From Saccharopolyspora hordei (GTDB taxonomy: Bacteria > Actinomycetota > Actinomycetes > Mycobacteriales > Pseudonocardiaceae): a DNA stretch of 64,000 bases. The first letter of the stretch is position 1. Every line of letters starts with the position of its first letter. Below are positions 35,870 to 49,393 of the stretch, piece by piece. Below the pieces are notes generated by a model. That model searched no databases and had not been told where the DNA came from. It saw nothing but the letters and a program-made list of their open reading frames with translations. The DNA lies in the NCBI RefSeq assembly GCF_013410345.1, contig NZ_JACCFJ010000001.1:3075001-3139000 (forward strand), in the 5' to 3' direction. Position numbers and translations under genes: made by a program.

Positions 35870-36782
35870 CGACCCGCGGCTCAAGGTGCTCCAGCTGGTG
35901 GCCCACCACGGCACGGTCACCGCCGCGGCCGCCGCGCTGCACTACACGCCGTCGGCGGTCTCGTACCAGCTCCGCCAGCTGGCCGAGGAGCTCGGCGTCG
36001 AGCTGGTGACCCAGCGGGGCCGCGGCATCCAGCTGACCGCCGCGGCCCGGACGCTGCTGCGCCACGTGGAGGTGCTGCAGGCCCAGGTCGAGCGCGCCCG
36101 CGCCGAGCTCGCGGCGATCTCCGAGGAACCCAGCGGCCCGTTCACCCTGTGCGGCTTCTCCACCGCGGCCACCCACCTGCTGCCGCCGGCCGCGGCGGCG
36201 CTGCGCGAGCGGTACGCCGACCTGCGGGTGCGGGTGATCGAGGCGGAACCGGCGCGCTGCTTCGACCTGCTGCTCGCTGGGGACGCCGACCTCGCCCTCG
36301 TGATCAACTCCGCGGACACACCGTCCACCGCGGACGAACGGTTCGACCAGCAACCGCTGCTCGACGACCCGCTGGACCTGGTGGTCCCCGCGGAGCACCG
36401 CCTGACGGAGCTGCGCCGCGTCACCCTCGCCGACGCCGCCGACGAGCCGTGGATCGTGGCGCTGCCCGGAGGCGCCTACCACGACCTGGTCCGAACGGCT
36501 TGTGCGGCAGCGGGTTTCAGTCCCCACATCGCCCACTACGCCAACGAGTGGGACACCGGCGCGGCGCTGGTGGCGCACGGCTTCGGCATCATCCTGGTGC
36601 CGCGCCTGGCCCGCCTGAACGAGGAGTGGCCCGTCGTCCGCCTCCCGTTGCACGGCGAACCGGCCCCAGCTCGCCGGATCATCGCCGCCACCCGCCAGGG
36701 CCGCCGCGACCACCCCGCGGTCGCGGCCTCCCTGGACGCGATCAGCACCACGGCCGCTACCCTCCTCCCACAACGCCGCTGA
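35865..36782 (+). CDS. LysR-family regulator divergent from MFS gene, 305 aa
   Basis: ATG at 35865. DNA-binding domain: LKVLQLVAHHGTVTAAAAAL then HYTPSAVSYQLRQLAEELGV. The effector domain continues to the C-terminus (PFTLCGFSTAATHLLPPAAA). The form of the N-terminus (MIDPRLKVLQLVAxHGTVTAAA) is typical of a large actinobacterial LysR clade paired with MFS exporters. It probably acts on the palindrome at its own start to regulate itself and the divergent transporter. Confidence 0.9.
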   Translation: MIDPRLKVLQLVAHHGTVTAAAAALHYTPSAVSYQLRQLAEELGVELVTQRGRGIQLTAAARTLLRHVEVLQAQVERARAELAAISEEPSGPFTLCGFSTAATHLLPPAAAALRERYADLRVRVIEAEPARCFDLLLAGDADLALVINSADTPSTADERFDQQPLLDDPLDLVVPAEHRLTELRRVTLADAADEPWIVALPGGAYHDLVRTACAAAGFSPHIAHYANEWDTGAALVAHGFGIILVPRLARLNEEWPVVRLPLHGEPAPARRIIAATRQGRRDHPAVAASLDAISTTAATLLPQRR

Positions 36783-36904
36783 ACCGCAGTCAGTCCTCTG
36801 TGGACACCTGTGGTCGCGGCGACCGGTTCCCGCGAGAGGCGACGCAGGTCCCGCGTCTTCGCTAACCTGGTCGGCAGACGACTGATCTTCGGTGGGGAGC
36901 GCGT

Positions 36905-37282
36905 GTGGGACTCTTCGGTGGGATGATGGGCAACGCTTCGCGGGTCGATCCTCGTGCGGCGGTCAAGGAGTACGGGCGGCTGCTCGCGCAGGGGGAGGAG
37001 CTGCAGGCCGCCTACCAGTTGATCCGGGACTCGTTCCTGTTCACCGACCGGCGCCTGATCCTCGTGGACAAGCAGGGCGTGACCGGGCGCAAGGTGGAGT
37101 ACCACTCGATCCCGTACCGCAGCATCACCCACTTCTCGGTGGAGACCGCGGGCACCTTCGACCTCGACGCCGAGCTGAAGATCTGGCTGTCCGGCACGAT
37201 CGAGCCGATCGTCAAGCAGTTCGGCAAGGGTGTCGACGTGTACGAGGTCCAGGCCCTGTTGAGCACCTACGTCGGCCGCTGA
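36905..37282 (+). CDS. PH-domain protein (bPH_1/DUF1696 type), 125 aa
   Basis: A single bacterial pleckstrin-homology domain: DSFLFTDRRLILVDKQGVTG, then KVEYHSIPYRSITHFSVETA and GTFDLDAELKIWLSG. This is the hallmark of the YvbH/DUF1696 family (FTxxRLILVDKQG...YxSIPYxSIxxFSVETAG). Soluble, no membrane segment. Its biochemical role is not known; homologues are linked with membrane-stress responses in some bacteria. GTG at 36905 follows GGTGGGGAG. Its 3' end overlaps the convergent MFS gene by 16 bases. Confidence 0.88.
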   Translation: MGLFGGMMGNASRVDPRAAVKEYGRLLAQGEELQAAYQLIRDSFLFTDRRLILVDKQGVTGRKVEYHSIPYRSITHFSVETAGTFDLDAELKIWLSGTIEPIVKQFGKGVDVYEVQALLSTYVGR

Positions 37283-38691
37283 CCCGCCTGGTCGCGCGAT
37301 GGCGCGGGGAGCGCCGTGGCCACGGCGGCCACCACGACGAGCACCGCGGCGATCATCAGGAACGCGCGGCCGTGCTCGGCGGCGAGCGCCTGGGGGGTGG
37401 CGAGGTCGCCGGCGGAGGCGGTGACGAGGACGGCGAGGCCGAGCGCGGCACCGAACTGCTTGGTGGTGTTCATGAGCCCGGAGGCCGCGCCCGCGTCGGC
37501 GGCACCGACCCCGGCGGTGACGGTCGTGGTGATCGGCGTGTTGAGCAGCCCGCTGCCGAGGGAGAACACGACCGCCGGTCCCAGGACGCCCTCGAGGTAA
37601 CCGCTGTCCGCGGTGATCCGGCTCTGCCACCAGAACCCGGCGGCGGCGACCAGGGCGCCCGCGACGACGAGCGTGCGGCTGCCCACCCGGCCCATCAGCC
37701 ACGGGGTCACGAGCGCGGTGACCACGATCGTCACCACGGTGTGCGGGAGGAAGCCGAGTCCGGTCAGCAGCGGGCTGTAGTGCAGCGACTGCTGCATGAC
37801 GAGCGTCAGGAAGTACCACATCGGGTTCAGGGCGGCCCCGGCCAGCAGCACCGCCGCGTTGCCCACCGAGACCGCGCGAACCCGGAACAACCGCAGCGGG
37901 ACCAGCGGTTCCCGCGCGAAGCGCGCCTCGACCACGAGGAACGCCAGGAGGGCGGCGAGCCCGACGAGCAGGGCGGAGGTCGTGGTGGTCGCGCCCCAGC
38001 CGTGCGTGCGGGCGTGGTCGACGCCGAAGGTCAGCGAGGTGAGCGCGCCGGTCGCCAGGACCGCGCCGGGCACGTCCAGCGGGCGCACGGGCCCGTTCCC
38101 CGCGCCCCGGCCCGGGAAACGCTGCGCGAGCAGTGCGGCGACCACGCCGATCGGGACGTTGACCAGCAGGACCGCCCGCCACGACAGGTACTCGGTGAGC
38201 ACGCCGCCGAGCAGGTTCCCGGCCGTGCCCCCGGCCATGCCGACCGCGGTCCAGGCGGCCAGCGCGCGCGTGCGCCGCGGCCCCTCCGGGAAGGTCGTGG
38301 TCAGGGCCGTCAGGCTGGCGGGTGCCAGCACCGCCGCTCCCAAGCCCTGCGCGGCCCGCGCGGCGACCAGCAGCTCGGCTGAGGTCGCCAGTCCGCCGAC
38401 CAGGCTGGCGCCGGAGAAGAGCGCCAAGCCGAGCGGGACAACGCGCCGCAGCCCGACGAGGTCCGGCAGCCTCCCGCCGAGCAGCAGGAAACCGGCGAAG
38501 GGCAGGACGTAGGCGTTGACCACCCACTGCTGGCTGCCGTCGTCGAACCCCAGCGCCCGCTGGATCGAGGGCAGCGCCACGTTCACCACCGAGACGTCGA
38601 GGACGACCATGAACTGCACCGCGCACGCCAGCGCGAGCACCGCCGAACTCGCCCGCCCGCTCGCGGAGTCCACGCCGTGCCCCGGTGTCAT
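37267..38691 (-). CDS. DHA2-family multidrug MFS exporter, 474 aa
   Basis: ATG 38691. The first helix contains FMVVLDVSVVNVALPSIQRA (motif D1), then QWVVNAYVLPFAGFLLLGGR and LPDLVGLRRVVPLG (motif A), and AVLAPASLTALTTTFPEG. Fourteen segments predicted. It is divergent from a TetR gene with two palindromes between, so it is a typical repressor-controlled drug pump. A different paralogue of the DHA2 pump at 26 kb; the two are not close duplicates. Confidence 0.92.
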   Translation of the reverse strand: MTPGHGVDSASGRASSAVLALACAVQFMVVLDVSVVNVALPSIQRALGFDDGSQQWVVNAYVLPFAGFLLLGGRLPDLVGLRRVVPLGLALFSGASLVGGLATSAELLVAARAAQGLGAAVLAPASLTALTTTFPEGPRRTRALAAWTAVGMAGGTAGNLLGGVLTEYLSWRAVLLVNVPIGVVAALLAQRFPGRGAGNGPVRPLDVPGAVLATGALTSLTFGVDHARTHGWGATTTTSALLVGLAALLAFLVVEARFAREPLVPLRLFRVRAVSVGNAAVLLAGAALNPMWYFLTLVMQQSLHYSPLLTGLGFLPHTVVTIVVTALVTPWLMGRVGSRTLVVAGALVAAAGFWWQSRITADSGYLEGVLGPAVVFSLGSGLLNTPITTTVTAGVGAADAGAASGLMNTTKQFGAALGLAVLVTASAGDLATPQALAAEHGRAFLMIAAVLVVVAAVATALPAPSRDQAGQRPT

Positions 38692-38709
38692 CCCTCGACC
38701 CCCACGTCG

Positions 38710-38737
38710 TGATACAGACGTATCATATACAGCTGTA
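38710..38737. promoter_or_regulatory. Two adjacent TetR operator palindromes
   Basis: TGATAC-AGAC-GTATCA (38710-38725) is a perfect inverted repeat; TACAGCTGTA (38728-38737) is a perfect 10-base palindrome. The two share an ATACAG half-site about 16 bases apart. They lie between the divergent DHA2 pump (start 38691) and TetR (start 38765). Confidence 0.65.
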
Positions 38738-38764
38738 CCACAACGGCGGGGAAGGAGTGAGCGG

Positions 38765-39367
38765 GTGCCGAGGACGGTCGACCACGCCGAACGACGCGCG
38801 CAGATCGCCGAGGCCCTGGTGCGGGTCGCGGGCCGCGAGGGGTTGCACGCCGTGACGATGCGCTCGGTCGCCGCCGAGGCCGGGGTGTCGCTGCGGCTGG
38901 TGCAGTACTACTTCGAGACCAAGGCGCAGCTGGTCGTCGCGGCGGTGCGCCACCTCGAGCAGCAGAGCCGACAGCGGTGGCGGGAGCGGCTGGCCGCGCT
39001 GCCCGACCCCGTGCCGCCGCGGGCGTTCGTCGAGGCGTTCTTCGCGGAGGCCCTGCCGACCGACCCGCAGAGCCGGCTGTTCCACCTGGTCGGCACCTCC
39101 TACGCGGTGCTGGCGATGACCGATCCCGAGCTCGCCCGGGAACCCTTCGTGGCCGGGGTGGACGACCTCGAACGCCGTCTCGCCGACGCGCTGGAGCGCG
39201 CCGAGCGCGCCGGGCAGCTCCGGGACGGCGTGGACGTGGCCACCGAGGTGGCGCACCTGCTGGCGCTCAACCACGGCCTCGGCACGAGCGTCCTGGTCGG
39301 CCAGCGCACCGTCGAGGAGGCGCGGGCGGTCGTGCGCGCCCACCTCGACCGCGTCTTCGTCGCGTAG
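38765..39367 (+). CDS. TetR-family repressor divergent from DHA2 pump, 200 aa
   Basis: GTG 38765 after AAGGAG. DNA-binding domain: REGLHAVTMRSVAAEAGVSL then RLVQYYFETKAQLVVAAVRH. The C-terminal pocket (PVPPRAFVEAFFAEALPTDP) is TetR_C_6-like (BetI group). It is expected to bind the palindromes upstream and repress the pump. Confidence 0.9.
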   Translation: MPRTVDHAERRAQIAEALVRVAGREGLHAVTMRSVAAEAGVSLRLVQYYFETKAQLVVAAVRHLEQQSRQRWRERLAALPDPVPPRAFVEAFFAEALPTDPQSRLFHLVGTSYAVLAMTDPELAREPFVAGVDDLERRLADALERAERAGQLRDGVDVATEVAHLLALNHGLGTSVLVGQRTVEEARAVVRAHLDRVFVA

Positions 39368-39908
39368 CGGCTCTCCGCCCCGGCGTCGGGGTGCCGACGG
39401 GTGCCCGTGACCTGCGCGTCTGGCTGGACCAGCGGTTGCGGACCCCGGGGAGCGAGCCGACGATGGACCCGTCGCCCCGGGAGCGCCGCTCGGTGCCCGC
39501 GCGGACGACGAGCGACTTCGGCGAAGTCGGGCACGACGACGGGTCCAGCCGCACGACGCAACGGTGCGCGGCCCCCGTGGCGGCGGTCGCACAGCACGGA
39601 CCACCACTGCGGTGGGCAGATCCGACGCACGAGGGTTGATCGAGCATGAGCGTGCCGCTGGACCGGGAGACGGCCGAGCGAGCCCGCACCCCGAGGGTGC
39701 GGGACGGTGAAGCGGTGCGCGGACCCCTCGACGACGCCAGGCGCGCGGTTCCCGCTGCTGGTCGAACCGGCCGCCCAGCTCCCCTGCCTCCCGCGCACCG
39801 CGCGGCGAGCACCAGGCGAACGCCCGACGGTCGGGCGGTCCGCACCGCCTGCACCGAGAGTCCACAGTGCACGGTCACGCCGACGTCACCACCGCGAGGA
39901 GGCCCACG
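39368..39908. other. 541-base gap, no supported gene; one strong hairpin
   Basis: CCCGCACCC (39683-39691), loop CGA, GGGTGCGGG (39695-39703) forms a perfect 9-base stem. A frame from ATG 39646 begins with reasonable codon use (MSVPLDRETAERARTPRVRD) but soon becomes Arg/Pro low-complexity, and I do not accept it as a gene. The region must contain the PEP carboxykinase promoter; no clear boxes are seen. Confidence 0.5.
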
Positions 39909-41768
39909 ATGACCACCACGACCACCGCTGTCCCCGGCCTGGACGAGGCCCCGACCCGTCACCAGGGCCTCCTGGCGTGGGTGCGCGACGTCGCCGAGCT
40001 GACCACCCCGGACCGAGTGGTGTGGTGCGACGGCTCGGACGCGGAGTGGCAGCGGCTGACCACCGAGCTCGTCGACGCGGGCACGCTCGTGCGGTTGACC
40101 GGCAAGCCGAACTCGTTCTGGGCCGCCTCCGACCCCGAGGACGTCGCGCGGGTGGAGGACCGCACCTTCATCTGCTCCCGCGACGAGGACGACGCGGGTC
40201 CGACCAACAACTGGATGGACCCGGTCGACATGAAGATCATCATGACCGAGCTCTACCGGGGTTGCATGGCGGGCCGGACCATGTACGTCCTCCCGTTCTG
40301 CATGGGCCCGCTGGGCGCTGCGGACCCCGACCTCGGTGTGGAGATCACCGACTCCGCCTACGTGGTGCTGTCGATGCGCGTGATGACCCGCATGGGCGCC
40401 CGCGCGCTGGACGAGTTCATCGCCCCCGACGGCACCGAGCGCGAGTTCGTCAAGGCGCTGCACTCGGTGGGGGCGCCGCTGCGTCCCGGGCAGCAGGACG
40501 TGCCGTGGCCCTGCAACCCGACCAAGTACATCACCCACTTCCCCGAGGAGCGCACGATCTGGAGCTACGGCTCCGGCTACGGCGGGAACTCGTTGCTGGG
40601 CAAGAAGTGCTACTCGCTGCGCATCGCCTCGGTGATGGCCCGCGACGAGGGCTGGCTGGCCGAGCACATGCTCATCCTCAAGCTCATCTCGCCGCACGGC
40701 ACGGTGCACTACGTCGCGGCGGCGTTCCCCAGCGCCTGCGGCAAGACGAACCTGGCGATGCTGCAACCCACCGTGCCCGGCTGGAAGGCCGAGACCATCG
40801 GCGACGACATCGCCTGGATGCGCTTCGGTGAGGACGGCAGGTTGTACGCGGTCAACCCCGAGTTCGGCTTCTTCGGCGTCGCCCCCGGCACCGGCTACCG
40901 CACCAACCCGGTGGCGATGCGCACCATCGAGCAGGGCAACACGATCTTCACCAACGTTGCGCTCACCGACGACGGCGACGTCTGGTGGGAGGGCATGACC
41001 GCCGAGCCGCCGCAGCACCTCACCGACTGGAAGCGCGGTGACTGGACGCCGGAGTCGCCGGAACCGGCCGCCCACCCCAACTCCCGGTTCTGCACCCCCA
41101 TCGGCCAGTGCCCGACCATCGCGCCGGAGTGGGACGACCCGCGCGGGGTGCCGATCTCGGCGATCCTCTTCGGCGGCCGGCGCGCCACCACCGTCCCGCT
41201 CGTCGCCGAGGCCCGCGACTGGCAGCACGGGGTGTTCATGGGAGCCACCCTGTCCTCGGAGACGACGGCCGCGGCCGCCGGTGCGGTGGGGGTCGTGCGT
41301 CGGGACCCGATGGCCATGCTGCCGTTCGCCGGCTACCACATGGGGGACTACTTCGCGCACTGGCTGCGCGTCGCCGAGCGCACCGACCCCGCCACGTTGC
41401 CGAAGATCTTCCAGGTCAACTGGTTCCGCCGCGGCGCGGACCGCCGGTTCCTGTGGCCCGGCTTCGGCGAGAACTCCCGTGTGCTCAAGTGGATCGTCGA
41501 GCGCGTCGAGGGCACCGCAGACGCCACCGAAACTCCGGTCGGGCTCGTGCCCACCGCGGCCGACCTCGACCTGACCGGGCTCGACGTGGACCCGGCGGAG
41601 GTCGACGCGGCGCTGGCCGTCGACCCCGCCGAGTGGCAGGACGAACTGCCGCGCATCGAGGAGTGGTTCGCGCGCATCGGCAGCAAGGTCCCCGCCGCTC
41701 TCCGGTCGGAGCTCGACGGCCTGCGCCAGCGCTTGGGAGCCGGCGGCGTCCCGCACCAGCGGACCTGA
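39909..41768 (+). CDS. pckG: Phosphoenolpyruvate carboxykinase (GTP), 619 aa
   Basis: ATG 39909 after GAGGAGG. The GTP-type enzyme signature [12 protein letters not shown] holds the reactive Cys277 and the P-loop; further blocks are GEPNNW-like [35 protein letters not shown] and [20 protein letters not shown]. It interconverts oxaloacetate + GTP and PEP + CO2 in the cytoplasm, the first committed step of gluconeogenesis, and would be needed for growth on benzoate, acetoacetate or other substrates handled elsewhere in this window. It stands alone and is followed by two strong terminator hairpins. Confidence 0.97.
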   Translation: MTTTTTAVPGLDEAPTRHQGLLAWVRDVAELTTPDRVVWCDGSDAEWQRLTTELVDAGTLVRLTGKPNSFWAASDPEDVARVEDRTFICSRDEDDAGPTNNWMDPVDMKIIMTELYRGCMAGRTMYVLPFCMGPLGAADPDLGVEITDSAYVVLSMRVMTRMGARALDEFIAPDGTEREFVKALHSVGAPLRPGQQDVPWPCNPTKYITHFPEERTIWSYGSGYGGNSLLGKKCYSLRIASVMARDEGWLAEHMLILKLISPHGTVHYVAAAFPSACGKTNLAMLQPTVPGWKAETIGDDIAWMRFGEDGRLYAVNPEFGFFGVAPGTGYRTNPVAMRTIEQGNTIFTNVALTDDGDVWWEGMTAEPPQHLTDWKRGDWTPESPEPAAHPNSRFCTPIGQCPTIAPEWDDPRGVPISAILFGGRRATTVPLVAEARDWQHGVFMGATLSSETTAAAAGAVGVVRRDPMAMLPFAGYHMGDYFAHWLRVAERTDPATLPKIFQVNWFRRGADRRFLWPGFGENSRVLKWIVERVEGTADATETPVGLVPTAADLDLTGLDVDPAEVDAALAVDPAEWQDELPRIEEWFARIGSKVPAALRSELDGLRQRLGAGGVPHQRT

Positions 41769-41778
41769 CGACACCGCT

Positions 41779-41860
41779 GCGGCGCTCGACCGCCGGCGGG
41801 AACGTCGGTCGAGCGCCGCGACGTGTGACCGGCCACCGAGGCTGCGCCCTCGGTGGCCGG
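41779..41860 (+). terminator. Tandem hairpin terminators after pckG
   Basis: Hairpin 1: GCGGCGCTCGAC (41779-41790) with GTCGAGCGCCGC (41808-41819), perfect 12-base stem. Hairpin 2: CCGGCCACCGAGG (41829-41841) with CCTCGGTGGCCGG (41848-41860), perfect 13-base stem and 6-base loop. Both lie within 92 bases of the pckG stop. Confidence 0.75.
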
Positions 41861-41949
41861 TGAATGCGAACGTCACTCGCACCACAACGCTAAGGGCGGG
41901 TTCGGCATATACCAAACAGATCCCGTGGTTCCCACCCGGTCGAGCGACA

Positions 41950-42276
41950 TCCGGCGCAGCCTGGTGGCGCGGGATTCCGCAGACGAGCGGTCGTGCGTGC
42001 CCGCGCTGGAGTCCGCCGGGTACGTGCTGCGGGTCCGCGAACCGGGGACTGGTGCGAGCACCGGTTGCTGCGGGGCCGGACCCCGACGTCACCCCGCACG
42101 TGTCCGGCGCGGGCGGACCCGAGGTCGACCACCTGCGGACCGACGCCGCGGACCGCGAGCGGTACGCGCGCGCCGAGCGCGCACTGGCGCACCGGGAGTG
42201 GCACCACGTGCAGGACAGCGCCGACGCCAAGACCGCTGTCGTCGAGGAGATCGTGCGGCGAGCCCAGCGCAGGTGA
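41950..42276 (+). pseudogene. Decayed GrpB/UPF0157-family gene
   Basis: GrpB-like pieces appear in order but in three frames: ADERSCVPALESAGYVLRVR in one, DWCEHRLLRG in a second, then PDPDVTPHVSGAGGPEVDHL and DAADRERYARAERALAHREW to VVEEIVRRAQRR and a stop at 42276 in a third. The usual RHLLFRDWLRxHP segment and the whole N-terminus are missing. GrpB proteins are nucleotidyltransferase-fold proteins of uncertain function. Frameshifts plus deletion make this a genuine pseudogene, unlike the single-base cases elsewhere. Confidence 0.65.
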
Positions 42277-42377
42277 GGGCGCGGGAGTCGGTCGTGGCGC
42301 TGATGACGGAGAGTGATACACGGACGTGCTGATCTCGCACTGACTGCGGGCACGATCACCGTGGTAGGCCACGTGCC

Positions 42378-46214
<3,837 letters not shown>

Positions 46215-46313
46215 CCGGAGGGGGCGCGTGCCGGAGGACGAGGCGCAGCGGCTGCGGGACAGCGCCAGCGAGCGGGAGCTCCCGACGAGCCGGTGGAGGG
46301 TGTCCGCGCCGCG

Positions 46314-47604
46314 TCAGTCCGGTCCGTGCCACCGTTCCGTGTGGGTGGCGTGGGTCGGCAGGTAGGCGCCCGGCTTGAAGAAGCGGTCGTCGAAGTCGAG
46401 GTCCAGGTGGTGCGCCTGCACGTAGTTCAGGATGAACACGGTGGGCACCGTGCCCGGGAACTTGCCGAAGGTGTCGTGGACGTACTGGGCCTGCAGCGAG
46501 ACGCACGCCTTGACGGTGCTGTCGTGGACCTGCGCGCTGCCGCGGAAACCGGGGCTGTCGGTCCAGGCGCCGGGCGTGTCGCGGTGGTACGGGCCGCCGG
46601 GGCCGAACTTGCGCTCGGCGAGCGCTTCCACCGCCGCGGCCATGTCCGGGTGGTGCGGTGGGCAGAACGCCTCGAACACGCCTTCGCGGCCGGTCGGGTT
46701 CGGCGTCGACCAGCGTTCGTCCTCGTCGTAGCGGACCCGAGTCCCGGGACCTCGGGGTCGCCGGACGCCCCGAGCATGGTGGAGCGGTCGATGCCGTCGA
46801 ACATCCAGCCGCCCAGCCCGAGCGCCTGGAGCATGAGCACGCCCGCGTGGCAGGCGGTGGCCAGCTCCGCCGTCGACTCGGTCAGCGCGTACTGCTCGGT
46901 GAAGGTCAGCGGGAGGGGCTCGTCCACGTCGACCAGCCCGCGGAACTCGTCCAGCCCCGGGATCGCGCGCCCGTGGACGTCGTCGTAGACGGAGAAGCCG
47001 TTCTGGGTGAAGAAGCACAGGATGGCGAGCAACTGCTGGGCGATGTCGGCGACCGGGATGACCAGCAACGACCCGGGGACGTGGACGCACCAGGTGTTGT
47101 GCCCCTCCATGGAGGGCTCTTCCGGCGGCAGGTGCAGCCGTGCGGGCGCGAGCCGGCGCAGCCGCTCCCGGTGCCGCTGGACCACCAGCTCGGGCGTGAC
47201 CTCCTCGACGGCCGGGTCCACCAGTGCTCCGGCGTCACGGGTGGGGAAGGAGTACACGCCCGAGTCGTCGGTGCAGAACAGTTCGGCGGTGTGCACTCCC
47301 GCGGCGGAGGGGAAGGTGTGGCCGGCGGCCGCGCAGGAGCAGTTCGACACGTGGGGCGCGTAGCGCGCGTGCCGGGTGATCGAGTAGTGCCACCCCGTGG
47401 TCCCGCCGATGGCGCTCAGCACGAGCATCCGCTCCAGCTCGCTGAGCGGGTGCGGTTCGTGCGTCGAGCGGTGGGTCAGTGGCCCGTCCGGGATCTCGTC
47501 GCCCAGGGCGAAGCGGCGTGACCGGCGGCCGAACAGCGCGTCCACCAAGGGGAAGGTGCTCAGCTCCGCCAACGCCTCGGCCGTGGTGCTCGTCCGTCCG
47601 TCAC
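46314..47604 (-). pseudogene. Nitroreductase-like protein next to the NRPS, frameshifted
   Basis: The N-terminal two thirds (STFPLVDALFGRRSRRFALG, LERMLVLSAIGGTTGWHYSI, MEGHNTWCVHVPGSLLVIPV) are in one frame, and the C-terminal third (RVRYDEDERWSTPNPTGREG to PTHATHTERWHGPD) is one base away; the break is near 46735-46755 and is a one-base loss. A GGAGG ribosome site precedes a GTG at 47604 that is also one base out of frame with the body, so a second loss near the start is possible. GRRSRRFALG and the overall pattern hint at the nitroreductase/SagB-like fold, weakly. About 430 aa if intact. It converges with the NRPS. Confidence 0.6.
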
Positions 47605-47753
47605 GGCGGCCTCCTGCAGCGTGCGCGAGGCTGGCGTGCACCGTCCGCGACCGGGCCGGTGCGCGGTTTCGCCGTGACGGTCTCGGATGCCGCGGACCGA
47701 TCAGCAGGGCACAACGACCCACGGTGGCTCCGGCGTGGGTCCGGTCCCGCGGA

Positions 47754-48290
47754 TCACCACCGGTGGCAGCAGCGCTGCGCCCGTGCGTGCCGCAGAGCGC
47801 GGTCCAGCGCCGCGGCGAGCCCCGTGGTCCGGCGGCCCATCTGCTCGTAGGTCACCGCGGTCGCGACCCCGAAGGCGAGGTGCGGGACCACGTCCATCAA
47901 CCAGGAGCTGGCCGGCCACTCGCGCGGGTCGGTGACGCCCAGCGCCACCATGGGCACCGTCCCGATGAGGTTGGCGGCCACTCCCGCGCCGATCGCCAAC
48001 GCGGTGACGGGGGCGTCGTCCCAGCGCGCGCGCACGAGTCCGTAGAGGACTCCCGAGCCGAGCCCGGCCGCGATGCCGAGGAGGGCCCCGATCCCGCTGC
48101 GCCGGTTGGCGGCGATCGCCTCGTCCGACGACACGGTCGTCCCCAAGCGCTTCTCGAACTCCTGCACGGTCTGCTCGGGTGTCTGGCTGGCGGGGCGGCC
48201 CCGCACGGCCATGTCCAGGTAGGTGGTGGCGTTGAGCGCGGTGGTCCCCGCTGCACCGGCCAGCAGTCCGCGAAGTACGTGTCCACTCAT
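47754..48290 (-). CDS. Membrane protein of unknown function, 178 aa
   Basis: ATG 48290 (MSGHVLRGLLAGAAGTTALN). Four membrane segments: residues about 5-22, 65-85, 97-117 and 135-155, with the first containing AGAAGTTALNATTYLDM. The loop after helix 1 is acidic (TPEQTVQEFEKRLG). This arrangement occurs in actinobacterial DUF proteins often described as membrane spanning, without known role. The C-terminus is rich in Ala/Arg and ends QRCCHRW. Confidence 0.7.
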   Translation of the reverse strand: MSGHVLRGLLAGAAGTTALNATTYLDMAVRGRPASQTPEQTVQEFEKRLGTTVSSDEAIAANRRSGIGALLGIAAGLGSGVLYGLVRARWDDAPVTALAIGAGVAANLIGTVPMVALGVTDPREWPASSWLMDVVPHLAFGVATAVTYEQMGRRTTGLAAALDRALRHARAQRCCHRW

Positions 48291-48818
48291 GCCTGGCGGT
48301 TTCCCGCGCGGAGGGCGGGGAACACGCGAGGGGAGGCGGAACCGTCCGCGGTGTCGCGGTGGACGTCGCACGGAGTCCGCTCGCGGTGGTGTCCGGTTCG
48401 CGCGGTACCTCCGCAGTGCGGAGCGCGTGTCGACCGCGTTGGGGAAGTTCACTCGATCTGGGCAACGTCGGTCCGCGCGGGATCGTCGCGACGGCGTGAC
48501 GCTCCAGCGTGGTCGAGTGAGGGATCCCCTTCGGCGCAGGGATTCTCGCGGGGCGTCGGGGAGTCCCGCGCCGCGCCGTCGGGGAGCCGCAGCGTACCTG
48601 TTCCTCCCGTGCGCGCAACCTGAACCGCCGCGATCGCCCTCCCGGGTGGACAGCGTGATGTTGAACGGTACGGTGGAGGCGCGCCCTTACCGAACGGCAG
48701 CGGAGGAGATCCGCCGGTTCCGTTTCGGGGTTGTTGTCCCGGCACGAGGTCCGGGACAGGGATGCCGCCACGGCGTCGGCGGTCGTTCACCGGCTGTCCT
48801 GTCTTGAGGAGGCAGTCC
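48291..48818. other. 528-base gap with no gene recognised
   Basis: This lies between a minus-strand membrane-protein gene and the plus-strand STAS gene, so it holds two divergent promoters. Open frames on both strands are Arg-rich and low-complexity with no motif. I could not assign a sigma-factor site with confidence. Confidence 0.45.
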
Positions 48819-49262
48819 ATGGACGCACATGCTCACCAGTCCCCCCGATCGTCCCGGCGGGCGGACCGCGAACCAGGGCGTCAGGCTGGACTGGACCTGC
48901 GGTGCTGGCGCCCGACGAGCACCTGCGTGGTGGTGCGCGTCGGCGGGGACCTGGACTGCCGCACCGCGCCGGACCTGCAGGAGCTGCTCACGACCCGGTT
49001 GTCCTCGATGGCGGACACCGTCGTGCTGGACCTCTCCGGCCTGCAGTTCATCGGCGTCGCGGGCCTGGAGGTGCTGGTGCGAGCGCGCCGGCAGGCCGGC
49101 AGCCGCGGCATCGGGCTGCGGCTGGTCGGCGGCGAGGCCCGGTGCCTGCGGCGAGCGCTGCTCGCCGCGGACCTGACCGACTCGTTCCCCTGCTGCGCCA
49201 CGTTGCAGGAGGCCTTGGCCACCGTCTCCGGACGCACCCGCGAGCTCCGCGCCGTCGGCTGA
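48819..49262 (+). CDS. STAS-domain anti-sigma-factor-antagonist-like protein, 147 aa
   Basis: ATG 48819 after GAGGAGGCAG. STAS fold from residue about 35: CVVVRVGGDLDCRTAPDLQE, then VVLDLSGLQFIGVAGLEVLV. In SpoIIAA/RsbV the phosphorylated serine lies in a D-S-S-G-L motif; here the corresponding stretch is I-G-V-A-G-L, with no serine or threonine. It may therefore be a non-phosphorylatable, constitutively binding antagonist, or have a different partner. No anti-sigma kinase or sigma factor gene is adjacent. The first ~35 residues are a polar extension. Confidence 0.85.
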   Translation: MDAHAHQSPRSSRRADREPGRQAGLDLRCWRPTSTCVVVRVGGDLDCRTAPDLQELLTTRLSSMADTVVLDLSGLQFIGVAGLEVLVRARRQAGSRGIGLRLVGGEARCLRRALLAADLTDSFPCCATLQEALATVSGRTRELRAVG

Positions 49263-49315
49263 GCGAGGCGCGAGCCCGTTTCTGCCTGAGGTGCTCCGGC
49301 GCAGGCGGTGACAGT

Positions 49316-49363
49316 GGTCGTGAGTGCGCAGACCGGCTGGAGCCGGTCCACGCACTCACGACC
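49316..49363. repeat. Dispersed palindromic repeat, copy 2
   Basis: Outer arms GGTCGTGAGTGCG (49316-49328) and CGCACTCACGACC (49351-49363) are perfectly complementary; the inner hairpin is ACCGGCTGGAGCCGGT. It shares arms and core with the element at 24711-24760. It sits exactly between convergent STAS and beta-keto acid cleavage enzyme genes, where it could end both transcripts. Confidence 0.75.
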
Positions 49364-49393
49364 CCGCGGAGGCAGCACCCGCGCCGGTCCCCG

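Noticed and set aside
39646-39912. Possible 88-aa gene upstream of pckG
   Set aside because: Only the first ~25 codons look coding; the rest is Pro/Arg low-complexity and it overlaps the pckG start region.
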